Assembly: GCA_002344525.1 (NCBI GenBank)
Contig: DDTJ01000016.1
Location: 1 to 13,843, forward strand
DNA: 13,843 nucleotides
Origin: Akkermansiaceae bacterium UBA2367
GTDB taxonomy: Bacteria > Verrucomicrobiota > Verrucomicrobiia > Verrucomicrobiales > DEV007
Reading direction: 5' to 3'
Numbering within the stretch: position 1 is the first letter of the stretch; each line of letters opens with the position of its first letter. Below are positions 6,354 through 13,843 of this stretch, piece after piece. The notes under the pieces were generated by a model. It had not been told where the DNA came from. It was given only the letters and a program-made list of their open reading frames with translations, and made no database searches. Position numbers and translations under genes: made by a program.

Positions 6354-9300
6354 GGTTCGGGAGCAGGAGGAATGGCGGGCGGCGGCGGGGTGTCGTCGCG
6401 GGTGCGGGCGCGGCCGTTCCAGACCCAGCGAGAGGCATGGACGGCGTCGATGCCGGGGCGGGCGGAGAGTTGGTAGATGGCGATGGAGGGCACGGTGGGA
6501 TAGCAGGCCCATTCGTTTTCGCTGGTGATGGCCACGTCCAGGTCGAAGGCGGCGATCATGCCGAAGCATTTTTCCCGCATGTCGGCATCGACGCCGACGA
6601 AGGCTTCGTCGAGCAGGATGAGGCGAGGGGCGAGCGCATGGGCGCTGCGGTAGTGGGCGGCGGCGGCGGCGAGCTGGGGCACGGTGAGGGCGACGGCCTT
6701 TTCGCCGCCGGAGCCAGTGCCGTGGGTGCGTTTGGTGAGGCGTTTCCAGACGCCGTCCTGGCGTCGCTCGACGCCGAACTGGTGCCACTTGCGGTAGTCG
6801 AAGGCGAGGGTGAGGTGATCCTGCCAGGTGCCGGTGTCGTTGGCGGCGCGGACGGTCTGGATCTGCTGCTGGAGGAATTCGCCTACGGCTTTCCTTTCGG
6901 CGGGGGACCAGGTGCTGCGGGCGCCGAGCAGGAGCTTGCGGGCTTCGACGAGCGCGGGCGGGCTGTCGGGAGCGGGCTCCCAGTAGAAGCGCAGGGTCAT
7001 GCCGGTGTCCATGGGACGGGATTCGAGTTCCCGGTTGGCTTCCTCCTTCCAGCGCAGGGCGTTGTGGAGGAGGTCGTGGAGGGATTCGGCGACTTCGTCG
7101 ATGAGGTAGTTTTCCAGCACTTCGCGCTCGCGGGCGTTGAGCAGCTCCTGGCGGTCGCGGATGATCTCGATGAGGGCGTCGTGCAGCTCGTCGATGGTGC
7201 AGCTTTTGTTTTGGAAGGGAATGGAGACGACGTAGATGTCGTTCTGGAGCGTGCCCTCGGGCAGGTAGCCGTGGGAGCGGAGGCTGGTCTGGAGGGTTTC
7301 GAAATGCTGGTGGATCTCGGATTGGTTGCGTTTCCACGCGGCATCGTCATGCTCGACTTCGGAAAGCAGCGCTTCGATCTGGCGGGCGATCTCCACGCCT
7401 CGGGTGGCGGACCAGGCGCCGGCGGCGACAGTGGCGAGTTCGGGATGGGCGACGCGGAGCTGGCCGGTGTCGGCGAAGCCGGTCAACATCGAGACGGCCG
7501 TGTTGCGGCTTTGGGACCGTTCGTCGAGGGTCGAGTTGGTGTCGTCGATTTTCGAATTGAGGACGGCGATGGCGGTTTGGGTTTCGATGCGTTGTTGGCT
7601 GCGTTCGTCGAGGGTCAGACCAATCTCTTTGGCGGCGAGTTTGGCGGCTTCGAGTTGAATGAGGATGTCTTCGACGGAAGCGCCGACGGTGGCTTCGAGG
7701 GTTTGCGCGTGGGTGCGCGCGGCGACGGCTTCCTCCGCCGCTTCGCGATGCCGGAGGTCGTTCGCGGCGTGCCGTCGGAGGGCGTGGTCGAGGGTTTCCG
7801 CCGCGCGCTCGAGTTGCCGGAGCGTGGCGTCGCGGGCTTCGGCGGCGGACTTCAGGGCGGTCAAGGATTCGCGGTAGGCGGCGAGCCGGTCGCGCAATTC
7901 GGAAAGGCGCTCGACCCAGGTCGCGATGGCAAGGTCGGCGGCCTCCTCGTCGCGGAGGGCCACGGCGTCGTGATGGAGCTTCCGGGCCGCCTGCAAATGG
8001 GCTTCGGTTTCCGTGAGGCGGGTTCGTTTGGCATCCACGGTCCGGTGCGCGGCGGCGATGTCGGCGAGGCGTCCGCGCACGTTGCCGTCGGTGGGGGCGG
8101 CGGCGGCTTCCCCGCGGGCGGCCCGTTGGCGGGCTTCGGCAGTGGAGAGGTCGTCGAGCAACGCGGCGAGGTGGGTTTGGATTTCCCCGATCTCGGCTTC
8201 GATCTGCCGAAGCCGACGCTGGCGCTCGGCTTCGCGGGAGGCGTGCCCGATGTATTGGGCGGCGGGCTTGCTCCACGAGCCGTGCAAGGGGCCGAGTTGC
8301 CAGCGGCCCGCGCGGTCTACCCAAGCGATGCCTTCCCCTTCGGCGCAACCGATGTGACGCAGGACGGTGGAGATGACAGCGTCGCTCACCGGGGCCGCGC
8401 GGCGCGGGTCGGGCTGGAGCAGGGTTTCCAGCGAGCGTCCGTCGGAAGCGGGCGGGCTGGTGCGGGGCAGCAGGAGAGTGTCGTGGTGGAGCGGGTGCTG
8501 AATCTCCCCGTCGGGCGTGATCCAGGCATCGAGCAGGCCGGCGGCTTCCAAGGCGGCTTCGAGCGCGGTTTTTTCAGGGTCGGACACGTCCGGGCGGAAG
8601 TCGCACACCGTCCACAGCGGCGCACCGGGGCGGTCGGCGCGGGCATCGGCGTCGCGGGTGTGGGGCACGGGAGGCGCTTGCTCGCCGCCATCGCGGAGGC
8701 GCAGGGCTTCTTTCTCGCGGTCGGAGAGAATGGCTCTCGTGTCGTCGAGGTGGCGTGCGATGTCGCCGTGAAGTTTGGCCAAGTGCAGATTGGCGGTTTG
8801 TTCTGCGCGTTTGACGGCTGCGGCCAGGGGGCTATCGCCATCGGCGGTTTCGCACCAGAGGAGGAAGTCTTCCTCGATGTCGTCGAGCGCGGGCGCGGCC
8901 AGTTCGACGAGGTCGGCGGACCATTCGCGATAGGACTGGAACAAGGCGGCCACCGCTTCCTCCCGCGCGGCGATGGCTTTCTTTTCCTGATCCAGGGATT
9001 CTTCGAAGTCGGTATGGGCGTGGTCGTGGGCGGATCGGGCGAGGACGACATTCTGCCGCTCTTCCTCGATCTTGCGATTGCGTTCCTCGATGTGACGGAC
9101 GGCGTCGAGGCGGGTGGCGATCAGGTGTTTCATGGCCGCTTCCCCAGCGCCGATGGAGGCGTCGTCGCGGCGGAAATGGTCGCGGTGATGGTCAAGGAGG
9201 TCGCAGGCGCCGGCGTGGGTTTCGCTGGTGGCGCGATGCCCGGCGATGGCGGCGAGGGCGTGGCGGTCATCGGCTTCTACGGCGGCGTGATGCTCCCTTT

Positions 9301-10450
9301 CCCGCGCCACCGCCGTTTCGCTGTCGTGAAGCGCGTGTGCCGCGTCCTCCGCACGCTTCTCCGCCTTGCCGGCCGACTCACGCGCGGTCGCCAGCTCACG
9401 GGCGCTTTTCATGGCCGGGCTGTCCTGGAGCGTCTGGACGTGGGTGTCCGCGGCGGTTCGTTCGCGGTGGAGCGATTCGAGGTGGCGCTCGAGCTCGGCG
9501 AGGGCTTCGATTTCGTCCTGCCGCTTCGCCTCATGATCGCGCAGTTGGCGCATGGTGTTTTCGTAGGCGGAGTTCGCCTTGCGGACGTCTTCCGCGCGAC
9601 GGCGGGCGGCGATGCGGATGTAGCGCTGGTATTCGACCAGGAAGACCTCCGCGCCATCGCGGGCGGCGATGAGATCTTCGAGTTCGTGCCGGTCGTTTTC
9701 GAGGGTGCGGAAGGCGTCCGCGACGTCGCCGAGGACCGCTTCGGGAAGCGGTGGCAGCGATTGGTTGAGCGCGTCGGACAGCGTCCCCTCGTCGAGCTTG
9801 CGGGTGAGCTGCGGCTGGCGCAACTGGATGAGCAGGCTGAGCAGCGACTCATAGCGCGGCCCGAGCCGGAAGAAGAGGGCATCCACGGCCTTGCGGTATT
9901 CGCGCCGGTCTTCCTCGACCCGGCCACTGCCGAAAACCTGTCCGTGCGCACCGACGAGCTCTTCGAGCCGGGACTTGCCGAGGGGCTGCGAATGTTCGTT
10001 GAGGAGGAAGAGATCGTGGCCGATGCGCTGGCGGGTGATGAAGAGCCATTGCTGCGCGATCCCCCTGCCCTGCACGGCCCGCAGACCGCATCCGAGGGTT
10101 TGGAAATGCTCCTCGCCGCTTTCGTCCGTGCGTCCGAACTCGATCCAGGTGTAGCCGGTGCGGTCGTCGTATTTCCCGCCCATGAGGAGATTCCAGTCCA
10201 TGCGCTTCGCGGGATCGCCGTCCGGTTCGACGCGCTGGGGGAGGATCTCGCCGTCGAGCAGGAAGGGCAGCTGCAGGGCGAGCACGCGGGATTTTCCGGT
10301 GCCGTTGTTGCCCCGCAGCACCAGACGTCCCTCCTCGTAGCGGAACTCCTGCGAGTCGTAGCGATACAGATTGATGAGGCCGCCGCGCACCGGCCGCCAG
10401 CGGAACGGGTTGGACGCGGAAGAGTCCGTGGTCGGCGAGGAGTCGTTCAT
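6350..10450 (-). CDS. jetC: Wadjet type II SMC-like ATPase JetC (TIGR02680-like)
   Basis: JetC is the SMC-type motor ATPase of Wadjet, expected to dimerise and extrude DNA loops with JetA and JetB. The 1366-residue length is typical of TIGR02680. The N-terminal head has FRWRPVRGGLINLYRYDSQE (16-35) and Walker A GNNGTGKS (47-54). Long charged helical stretches consistent with coiled coils run from about 250 to 610 and 760 to 1100, interrupted near 610-760 by a globular hinge-like part. The C-terminal head has the ABC signature GTGSGGEKAV (about 1243-1252) and Walker B LILLDEAFVGVDAD (about 1277-1290). All ATPase motifs are intact. A 28-residue spacing repeats TLDERSQ twice in the second coil. 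The start ATG overlaps the jetB stop (ATGA) and its stop overlaps the jetD ATG. The equally long plus-strand open frame opposite is a GC-bias shadow. Confidence 0.95.
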   Translation of the reverse strand: MNDSSPTTDSSASNPFRWRPVRGGLINLYRYDSQEFRYEEGRLVLRGNNGTGKSRVLALQLPFLLDGEILPQRVEPDGDPAKRMDWNLLMGGKYDDRTGYTWIEFGRTDESGEEHFQTLGCGLRAVQGRGIAQQWLFITRQRIGHDLFLLNEHSQPLGKSRLEELVGAHGQVFGSGRVEEDRREYRKAVDALFFRLGPRYESLLSLLIQLRQPQLTRKLDEGTLSDALNQSLPPLPEAVLGDVADAFRTLENDRHELEDLIAARDGAEVFLVEYQRYIRIAARRRAEDVRKANSAYENTMRQLRDHEAKRQDEIEALAELERHLESLHRERTAADTHVQTLQDSPAMKSARELATARESAGKAEKRAEDAAHALHDSETAVAREREHHAAVEADDRHALAAIAGHRATSETHAGACDLLDHHRDHFRRDDASIGAGEAAMKHLIATRLDAVRHIEERNRKIEEERQNVVLARSAHDHAHTDFEESLDQEKKAIAAREEAVAALFQSYREWSADLVELAAPALDDIEEDFLLWCETADGDSPLAAAVKRAEQTANLHLAKLHGDIARHLDDTRAILSDREKEALRLRDGGEQAPPVPHTRDADARADRPGAPLWTVCDFRPDVSDPEKTALEAALEAAGLLDAWITPDGEIQHPLHHDTLLLPRTSPPASDGRSLETLLQPDPRRAAPVSDAVISTVLRHIGCAEGEGIAWVDRAGRWQLGPLHGSWSKPAAQYIGHASREAERQRRLRQIEAEIGEIQTHLAALLDDLSTAEARQRAARGEAAAAPTDGNVRGRLADIAAAHRTVDAKRTRLTETEAHLQAARKLHHDAVALRDEEAADLAIATWVERLSELRDRLAAYRESLTALKSAAEARDATLRQLERAAETLDHALRRHAANDLRHREAAEEAVAARTHAQTLEATVGASVEDILIQLEAAKLAAKEIGLTLDERSQQRIETQTAIAVLNSKIDDTNSTLDERSQSRNTAVSMLTGFADTGQLRVAHPELATVAAGAWSATRGVEIARQIEALLSEVEHDDAAWKRNQSEIHQHFETLQTSLRSHGYLPEGTLQNDIYVVSIPFQNKSCTIDELHDALIEIIRDRQELLNAREREVLENYLIDEVAESLHDLLHNALRWKEEANRELESRPMDTGMTLRFYWEPAPDSPPALVEARKLLLGARSTWSPAERKAVGEFLQQQIQTVRAANDTGTWQDHLTLAFDYRKWHQFGVERRQDGVWKRLTKRTHGTGSGGEKAVALTVPQLAAAAAHYRSAHALAPRLILLDEAFVGVDADMREKCFGMIAAFDLDVAITSENEWACYPTVPSIAIYQLSARPGIDAVHASRWVWNGRARTRDDTPPPPAIPPAPEP

Positions 10451-11706
10451 GACGGGGGAAAGAGATCGGACTGTGGCTCGTCCTCGTAAAGCGACCGCGA
10501 CAAGGCGAATCGAGCGATGGCGGGCAGGGGTTTCACGGTCTCTCCGGTGCGCTTTGCCAGACGCAGCGCGGCGAGGCGCTCCACGGTGGATTCCATCAGC
10601 AGCCGGTCCGCCCCCGGCTCGGTCACGCTTTTGCGCCAGTGCCGGCGATGAACCTCGATCAAACGGGAAATCTGCTCGCGCAACGCGGCGGTGCCGACTT
10701 CGGCGGACGGATCCTTCCTCAAGGCGTCGGCGAGGAATTCGGCGATGAGGAGCGCCAGGTGGCCGTCGGTGCCTTCCTCCGGCAGGCCGAGATCGGTCAT
10801 GTCGCCGCGCGGATCGAGGAGGGCGATTCCCTCCTTGCGGATCTCGGCGGGCAGACCGGTGGCCTCATGGATGCGGCTGAGCAAGAACGGACGCTGGCTG
10901 TCCAGGTAGGCGCGTTCGGCTTCGTCCAACTCGTCGTAGTAGAGCACCGGATCGTCCAGCAAGCGCCGCATCAGCCGCACCCGGAGGCGGCGCTTGCGGC
11001 CATCGTCCGTCTCCGGCAGCGGCTCCTCCACGATGGCTTCGAGCCGCTCCTGGAAATCGAAGGCCTGGATCATGGACGGCCCGCGGCGGACGGCGAGCAT
11101 CGAGGACAGCGCCGGGCGGTGGATGTTGTAGAGCGCGTCGCTGCGTTCGTTTTTGATGAACAACTCCTCGTCGCCCTGCACCCGCCGCATGACGCCATGA
11201 TCGAGCAGGAAACGGATCACCTGCACCAGATTGCGCCGTTGCTCCGCGAACTGGAGATCGAAGACGAAGCCCGCTTTTTCCAGCTCGGGATCGCCTTTGA
11301 AAAAGCCGCGGATTTCTCCGGCGAGCTTGCCGAGGGTGGTCTGGCGCTCGCTTCGTTCGAGCGCGGCGAGCGCGAGGCAGAGCACGACATATCGGGCCTG
11401 CGTGAAAGGCGCGCCGGTGTGCGCATCGAGGGCCGGGCGGGTGGCGTCCGCGGCATCCGGCGGCGTTTTCCGCAGACGCGCCAGATCGCTGGTCACATGC
11501 AGTTCCCAATTCACATGATGCGCGAACCATTGCCGCAGCGCCTCCGCGTGCTTGCGGACGAGGACGAAGTCCGACGCGTGCGCGCCCGTGGCGGAAAGAA
11601 GGGGTCGTTGCAGCAGCGCGCGGGTGGCCCGCTGGCGTTCGGCGAGCGCGAGTTCGCCGAGTTTTTCATCGAGCGGAGCGGCGAGCGGTGGAGGAGGCTC
11701 GGGCAT
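10447..11706 (-). CDS. jetB: Wadjet type II KITE subunit JetB (TIGR02678-like)
   Basis: JetB is the KITE-type winged-helix partner that bridges kleisin JetA and the JetC heads. The 419 residues start MPEPPPPLAAPLDEKLGELA. Features I recall for TIGR02678 are the early RATRALLQRPLL, then LVRKHAEALRQWFAHHVNW, DLARLRKTP, GAPFTQARYVVLCLALAALE, and later RLRVRLMRRLLDDPVLYYDE with LLDPRGDMTDLGLPEEGTDG. The C-terminus contains RFALSRSLYEDEP. There is no catalytic motif, as expected of a structural subunit. The start is fixed by TGATG, where its ATG shares the A of the jetA stop; a longer open frame reaching 13029 is out of frame with jetA and not coding. The end overlaps jetC by four bases. The type II rather than type I assignment rests on family resemblance recalled from memory. 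Confidence 0.9.
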   Translation of the reverse strand: MPEPPPPLAAPLDEKLGELALAERQRATRALLQRPLLSATGAHASDFVLVRKHAEALRQWFAHHVNWELHVTSDLARLRKTPPDAADATRPALDAHTGAPFTQARYVVLCLALAALERSERQTTLGKLAGEIRGFFKGDPELEKAGFVFDLQFAEQRRNLVQVIRFLLDHGVMRRVQGDEELFIKNERSDALYNIHRPALSSMLAVRRGPSMIQAFDFQERLEAIVEEPLPETDDGRKRRLRVRLMRRLLDDPVLYYDELDEAERAYLDSQRPFLLSRIHEATGLPAEIRKEGIALLDPRGDMTDLGLPEEGTDGHLALLIAEFLADALRKDPSAEVGTAALREQISRLIEVHRRHWRKSVTEPGADRLLMESTVERLAALRLAKRTGETVKPLPAIARFALSRSLYEDEPQSDLFPPS

Positions 11707-13238
11707 CAGGGGAAATCGCGTCGGATGGTGATGTAGTGATCCTCGCCGGAAAAACGGCCGCCTGGAGTGACCAGCGTCACGTGGCCGCCGTCGCCCGCCG
11801 GTTCGAGGTCGATGCGCAATGCTCCGTCGCTCGACCGTGCGGTGACGGAATCCTCGGCGCAGGTCTTGGCCGCCAAGGCTTTGCCGAGGAGATCGAGCAG
11901 CAGCCGGAAGGCTTCGGGTCGAGGAATGGCTCCCAATTCGGACAAGCGCATCCGGCGGTGCTGCGCGAGGAAGGCTTGTGCGGCGGCGATTTGTTCCGCC
12001 TCTTCCTTTTCGAGCCGGGCAAGGAGCGCCTTTTCGGCGCTGCGGTCGATCACGCGGCGGGCGGGGCCTTTGCTCTCGTGCCGGCCATACTTGCGGATGC
12101 GCGGCGTGATCTCGATCGGCCGCGCTTCGAGCCAGCTCGTCTGCGGGGAGACGGGTTCCTGCTCCCGCCGGTCCAGGGTCTCCGCGTCCACTTTCAGATG
12201 CCGCGCCGGAGAGAGGGAGAACGCCGAGCGCCAGAGGCGGTGCGCGTCGCGCTCCGTGGGTGCTTGCGCGAACCATCGGGCGAGCGTCTGCAAGTCCGCC
12301 ACGCGGTCGCTGCGGGTGAGGCGTCGGTCGTTGATGCGGGAGACGGCGCCCAACAGAGCGGGAATGGCGGCGCGGGCGCGGGCGCGCAGCATTTCGGCCT
12401 GCGACGGTCTTCCGGTGGTGCCGACGAACCAGGCGCGGAAGCCATTCCAGCGGGCCTGCCAGAGCTTCCGGCTTTCCTCCAAGCGCCGCTCTTTTTCGTG
12501 GTCCAGCGCGTCCGCCACCTCCCGCCGGGCGGCGATCTCGACCAGCGGTCCCGAGCCGGCCTTTTCGATCTTCTCCAGATTGGCCGAGATCTCGTGCGTG
12601 GCGATGACCAGCTCGCTGATGAAGCGCTCCAGATGGTCGATGAGATGCTGTTTGTAGTCGAGGAAGGTCTCGATGGTCGTTCCCTGAAGGTCGATGGTGT
12701 GCTGGAGCGCCCGCAGGAAGACCTGGGCGCGGTGGGTGAGCTGCTCGAAACGGTCGGTGAGATTGCGCAAGGTCAGGACGATGCGGCCTTCGTCGGCTTG
12801 CTCCGCCTGGGCGAGGCGCGTGAGTTCGGCCAGTTGCTCGCGAATCTCCTTCAGCGTGGTGGTCTGGAGTTCGCCCGGCTGGATCAGCATTTCCTGGAAC
12901 ACGCGGAGCGCTTCCTCGACCGCCTCCCCTGCGGAGGTCAGTTGATAGAGAAAGCGCGGGCGGTAAAAGTCCTCCGCCGTGGCGACGTCCGCGTGGTCCC
13001 GCGCCGCTTCCAGATTTCCCCAGTCGCACAACTGCGCCAGCTCCGCCTCCAGATCGCCGGGATCCCCGGTCCCCGCGCCCATGACAGCGGCTCTGACCTC
13101 AACCGGACGGAGGTGCAAAGTGAAAGAGGATTTCGCTTCGACAAAGGCAAGGAGAATGCGCCGGTACAAAGGCGATTTTTCAGCCGTGAGGTGGCTGAAA
13201 CCCTGGAAAGCCCGGGATGCATGGTCCGACGCAGACAT
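11706..13238 (-). CDS. jetA: Wadjet type II kleisin subunit JetA (TIGR02677-like)
   Basis: JetA is the kleisin-type subunit that closes the SMC ring of Wadjet. The 510-residue protein opens with a winged-helix-like region: KSPLYRRILLAFVEAKSSFT (21-40), LHLRPVEVRAA, then CDWGNLEAARDHADVATAED (71-90) and FYRPRFLYQLTSAGEA (91-106), the arrangement I remember for TIGR02677. The middle (about 110-330) is helical and charged, and the C-terminal part ends with ITIRRDFP. It is the first gene of a four-gene operon, coupled to jetB by TGATG. The ATG at 13238 has only weak Shine-Dalgarno character upstream. The remnant of another minus-strand gene ends 30 bases before it, and I find no convincing promoter in that gap. 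The promoter may have lain in or before the lost gene. Confidence 0.92.
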   Translation of the reverse strand: MSASDHASRAFQGFSHLTAEKSPLYRRILLAFVEAKSSFTLHLRPVEVRAAVMGAGTGDPGDLEAELAQLCDWGNLEAARDHADVATAEDFYRPRFLYQLTSAGEAVEEALRVFQEMLIQPGELQTTTLKEIREQLAELTRLAQAEQADEGRIVLTLRNLTDRFEQLTHRAQVFLRALQHTIDLQGTTIETFLDYKQHLIDHLERFISELVIATHEISANLEKIEKAGSGPLVEIAARREVADALDHEKERRLEESRKLWQARWNGFRAWFVGTTGRPSQAEMLRARARAAIPALLGAVSRINDRRLTRSDRVADLQTLARWFAQAPTERDAHRLWRSAFSLSPARHLKVDAETLDRREQEPVSPQTSWLEARPIEITPRIRKYGRHESKGPARRVIDRSAEKALLARLEKEEAEQIAAAQAFLAQHRRMRLSELGAIPRPEAFRLLLDLLGKALAAKTCAEDSVTARSSDGALRIDLEPAGDGGHVTLVTPGGRFSGEDHYITIRRDFP

Positions 13239-13268
13239 GCCTGAGGCTCATTCAAAAGTGAGGGAAGG

Positions 13269-13379
13269 TCAAACCCACTTTCGAATCCGGGTCGCGTCCT
13301 CGATGTTCCAGAGGCCCTCGTATTGGGTGTTGGTGAGGTAGTCCTTGGCACACATCTGGCGGCGCTCCTCGATGCGCAT
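13269..13379 (-). pseudogene. 3' remnant of a lost gene upstream of jetA
   Basis: Thirty-six codons ending in TGA read MRIEERRQMCAKDYLTNTQY then EGLWNIEDATRIRKWV. Nearly every codon ends in G or C, and the composition (Trp, Tyr, Asn, acidic and basic residues) looks like real protein, unlike the Ser/Pro/Arg-rich shadow frames. Upstream in this frame the sequence is instead antisense to the second winged-helix copy, so the body of the gene is missing. It ends 30 bases before jetA on the same strand and may once have been co-transcribed with it. I do not recognise the family. ATG 13379 could in principle start a 36-residue peptide. Confidence 0.5.
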
Positions 13380-13577
13380 CTCCACCCGCGCGACGCGGTG
13401 GAATTCTGGGGAGTGTCCCACACCACCGTCTACCGGCGGCGGCAGCGCCTCGAACAAGGCGGATGGATCGTCCGCCACGGTCAGGGAAAGGCTTCCCGAT
13501 ACCATCTCAGCGGCAAGACCCATTCGGCCCTGAAGCGCATGAAACGCTACATGCGGGGCGGGAAAGTCGGCCGATGA
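13357..13577 (+). pseudogene. Winged-helix protein, right copy, 5' truncated
   Basis: This frame encodes the winged-helix domain of the 2260-2712 protein without its N-terminal half: HPRDAVEFWGVSHTTVYRRR, then QRLEQGGWIVRHG and SRYHLSG, matching the left copy at 27 of 39 residues from PRDA to RY. Third positions are G/C-biased from about CTG 13357, and upstream of this the minus-strand remnant takes over. The only nearby start is TTG 13323, which lies inside sequence that looks coding on the other strand, so I treat the gene as truncated by recombination near 13357-13385. The C-terminus (KRMKRYMRGGKVGR) differs from the left copy. A short functional DNA-binding protein cannot be excluded. It converges on the HTH fragment at 13614-13823. 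Confidence 0.55.
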
Positions 13578-13613
13578 CCTCCCGCCCCGATGCCTGCCAT
13601 GAAACAAATCGAC

Positions 13614-13823
13614 TCAGCCATCCATACCGTGCCGCTCGCAATCCGCATGCATTCTCTGGAACGCCTCCGCCCTCACGGCAGCCGGAGCCTTGGCGATCAC
13701 GATCAACTGCCGCAGGGTGAAAGCCTTGATGAGCGCAGGGGACTTGAGCGAGGCAAGGTAGTCCTGCGCGTCCTGCGGCAGATGCAGCAGGCTGAACATC
13801 TGCGTCACGCGACCCTTGCTAAG
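13614..13823 (-). pseudogene. ParB/HTH-like protein, right copy, 5' truncated
   Basis: The visible residues run from LSKGRVTQMFSLLHLPQDAQ to the stop and match the left copy at 39 of 64 positions. Upstream of the LSK codons the match ends abruptly: where the left copy has a GLSK context preceded by the rest of the HTH, this copy has GTT and then an in-frame TAA at 13827-13829. The first HTH helix and the whole N-terminal half are missing, so the protein is probably non-functional. GTG 13808 could start a 64-residue stub. The break coincides with a change to AT-rich sequence at the window edge, suggesting an inserted element. Confidence 0.65.
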
Positions 13824-13843
13824 AACTTATCCGTAAATAAATA
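13824..13843. mobile_element. AT-rich junction, possible end of an inserted element
   Basis: AACTTATCCGTAAATAAATA begins exactly where homology between the two HTH copies stops and differs sharply in composition from its neighbours. An insertion-sequence end is one explanation; a deletion joint is another. Only 20 bases are visible, and I do not recognise them as a named element. Confidence 0.3.

Larger units (their letters stand above)
13357..13823. repeat. Right copy of the winged-helix/HTH module, damaged
   Basis: Same gene order and orientation as 2260-3205, but both genes have lost their 5' parts: the winged-helix gene at about 13357-13385 and the HTH gene at 13823. It bounds the jet operon on the right, in direct orientation to the left copy. 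Confidence 0.7.

Noticed and set aside
5079..6476. A 465-codon plus-strand gene opposite jetD
   Set aside because: It is a Gly/Ala/Glu-rich antisense shadow of jetD with no recognisable motif.
5124..7337. A 737-codon extended jetD
   Set aside because: Residues before MSASPHR are an out-of-frame reading of jetC; the ATG at 6353 overlaps the jetC stop as in a coupled operon.
6437..10489. A 1350-codon open frame on the plus strand opposite jetC
   Set aside because: It is antisense to a gene with intact SMC motifs and reads as low-complexity Gly/Ala/Val/Glu sequence, the usual product of strong GC3 bias on the other strand.
10447..13029. A single 860-codon minus-strand gene covering jetB and most of jetA
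   Set aside because: Its N-terminal half is an Arg/Pro/Ala-rich out-of-frame reading of jetA. The true jetB start is the ATG at 11706, marked by the TGATG overlap.
13239..13330. A jet operon promoter just upstream of jetA
   Set aside because: A TTGAC-like hexamer is present near 13268, but no -10 box lies at acceptable spacing.
13269..13607. A full 112-codon minus-strand gene ending in the remnant tail
   Set aside because: Everything before about residue 76 is antisense to the winged-helix copy, whose own frame is supported by homology to the left copy.
2..13843. CRISPR array, tRNA or rRNA genes
   Set aside because: No regularly spaced repeats and no tRNA or rRNA signatures were seen. The short hairpin at 3195-3210 is too small and lacks cloverleaf arms.

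Overview
The window looks like a bacterial defence island in a high-GC chromosome. The genes from about 2.2 kb rightward are strongly G/C-biased at third codon positions, while the first 2.2 kb is visibly AT-richer (18 G+C in the 60 bases 601-660). There is no rRNA, tRNA or housekeeping gene to fix the host. The gene style and the recombinase-associated HTH proteins recall Verrucomicrobiota, Planctomycetota or Acidobacteriota, but that is only an impression.

Layout, left to right. (1) 2-2197, plus strand: the 3' part of a gene for a receiver-like conflict-system protein, cut by the window edge, then a complete C5-cytosine DNA methyltransferase with its Shine-Dalgarno overlapping the upstream stop. 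These are probably the right end of a restriction-modification-like system lying mostly outside the window. (2) 2260-3205: a convergent pair of small DNA-binding proteins, a winged-helix protein on plus and a ParB/HTH-like protein on minus, with a perfect hairpin where they meet. (3) 3206-3381: a non-coding gap holding three inverted repeats and a near-consensus sigma70-type promoter that points rightward, antisense to hipA. (4) 3382-4962, minus: a hipBA toxin-antitoxin pair with a candidate operator. (5) 5124-13238, minus: a complete type II Wadjet operon jetA-jetB-jetC-jetD with stop/start overlaps at every junction. (6) 13269-13379, minus: the 3' end of an otherwise missing gene just upstream of jetA. 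(7) 13357-13823: a second, diverged and damaged copy of the winged-helix/HTH pair in the same arrangement as the first. It is broken at 13823/13824, where AT-rich sequence begins.

How the parts fit together. JetA (kleisin), JetB (KITE) and JetC (SMC ATPase) should form a loop-extruding complex that hands small circular DNA to the JetD Toprim nuclease, protecting against plasmids. HipBA follows in the same direction but appears to have its own promoter and operator. The Wadjet plus hipBA block lies between two direct copies of the winged-helix/HTH module. That, together with the truncated gene at one edge, suggests cassette-like insertion or recombination at these modules. The repeated module is the least explained element here and the best candidate for something not yet described; the other systems belong to recognisable families.
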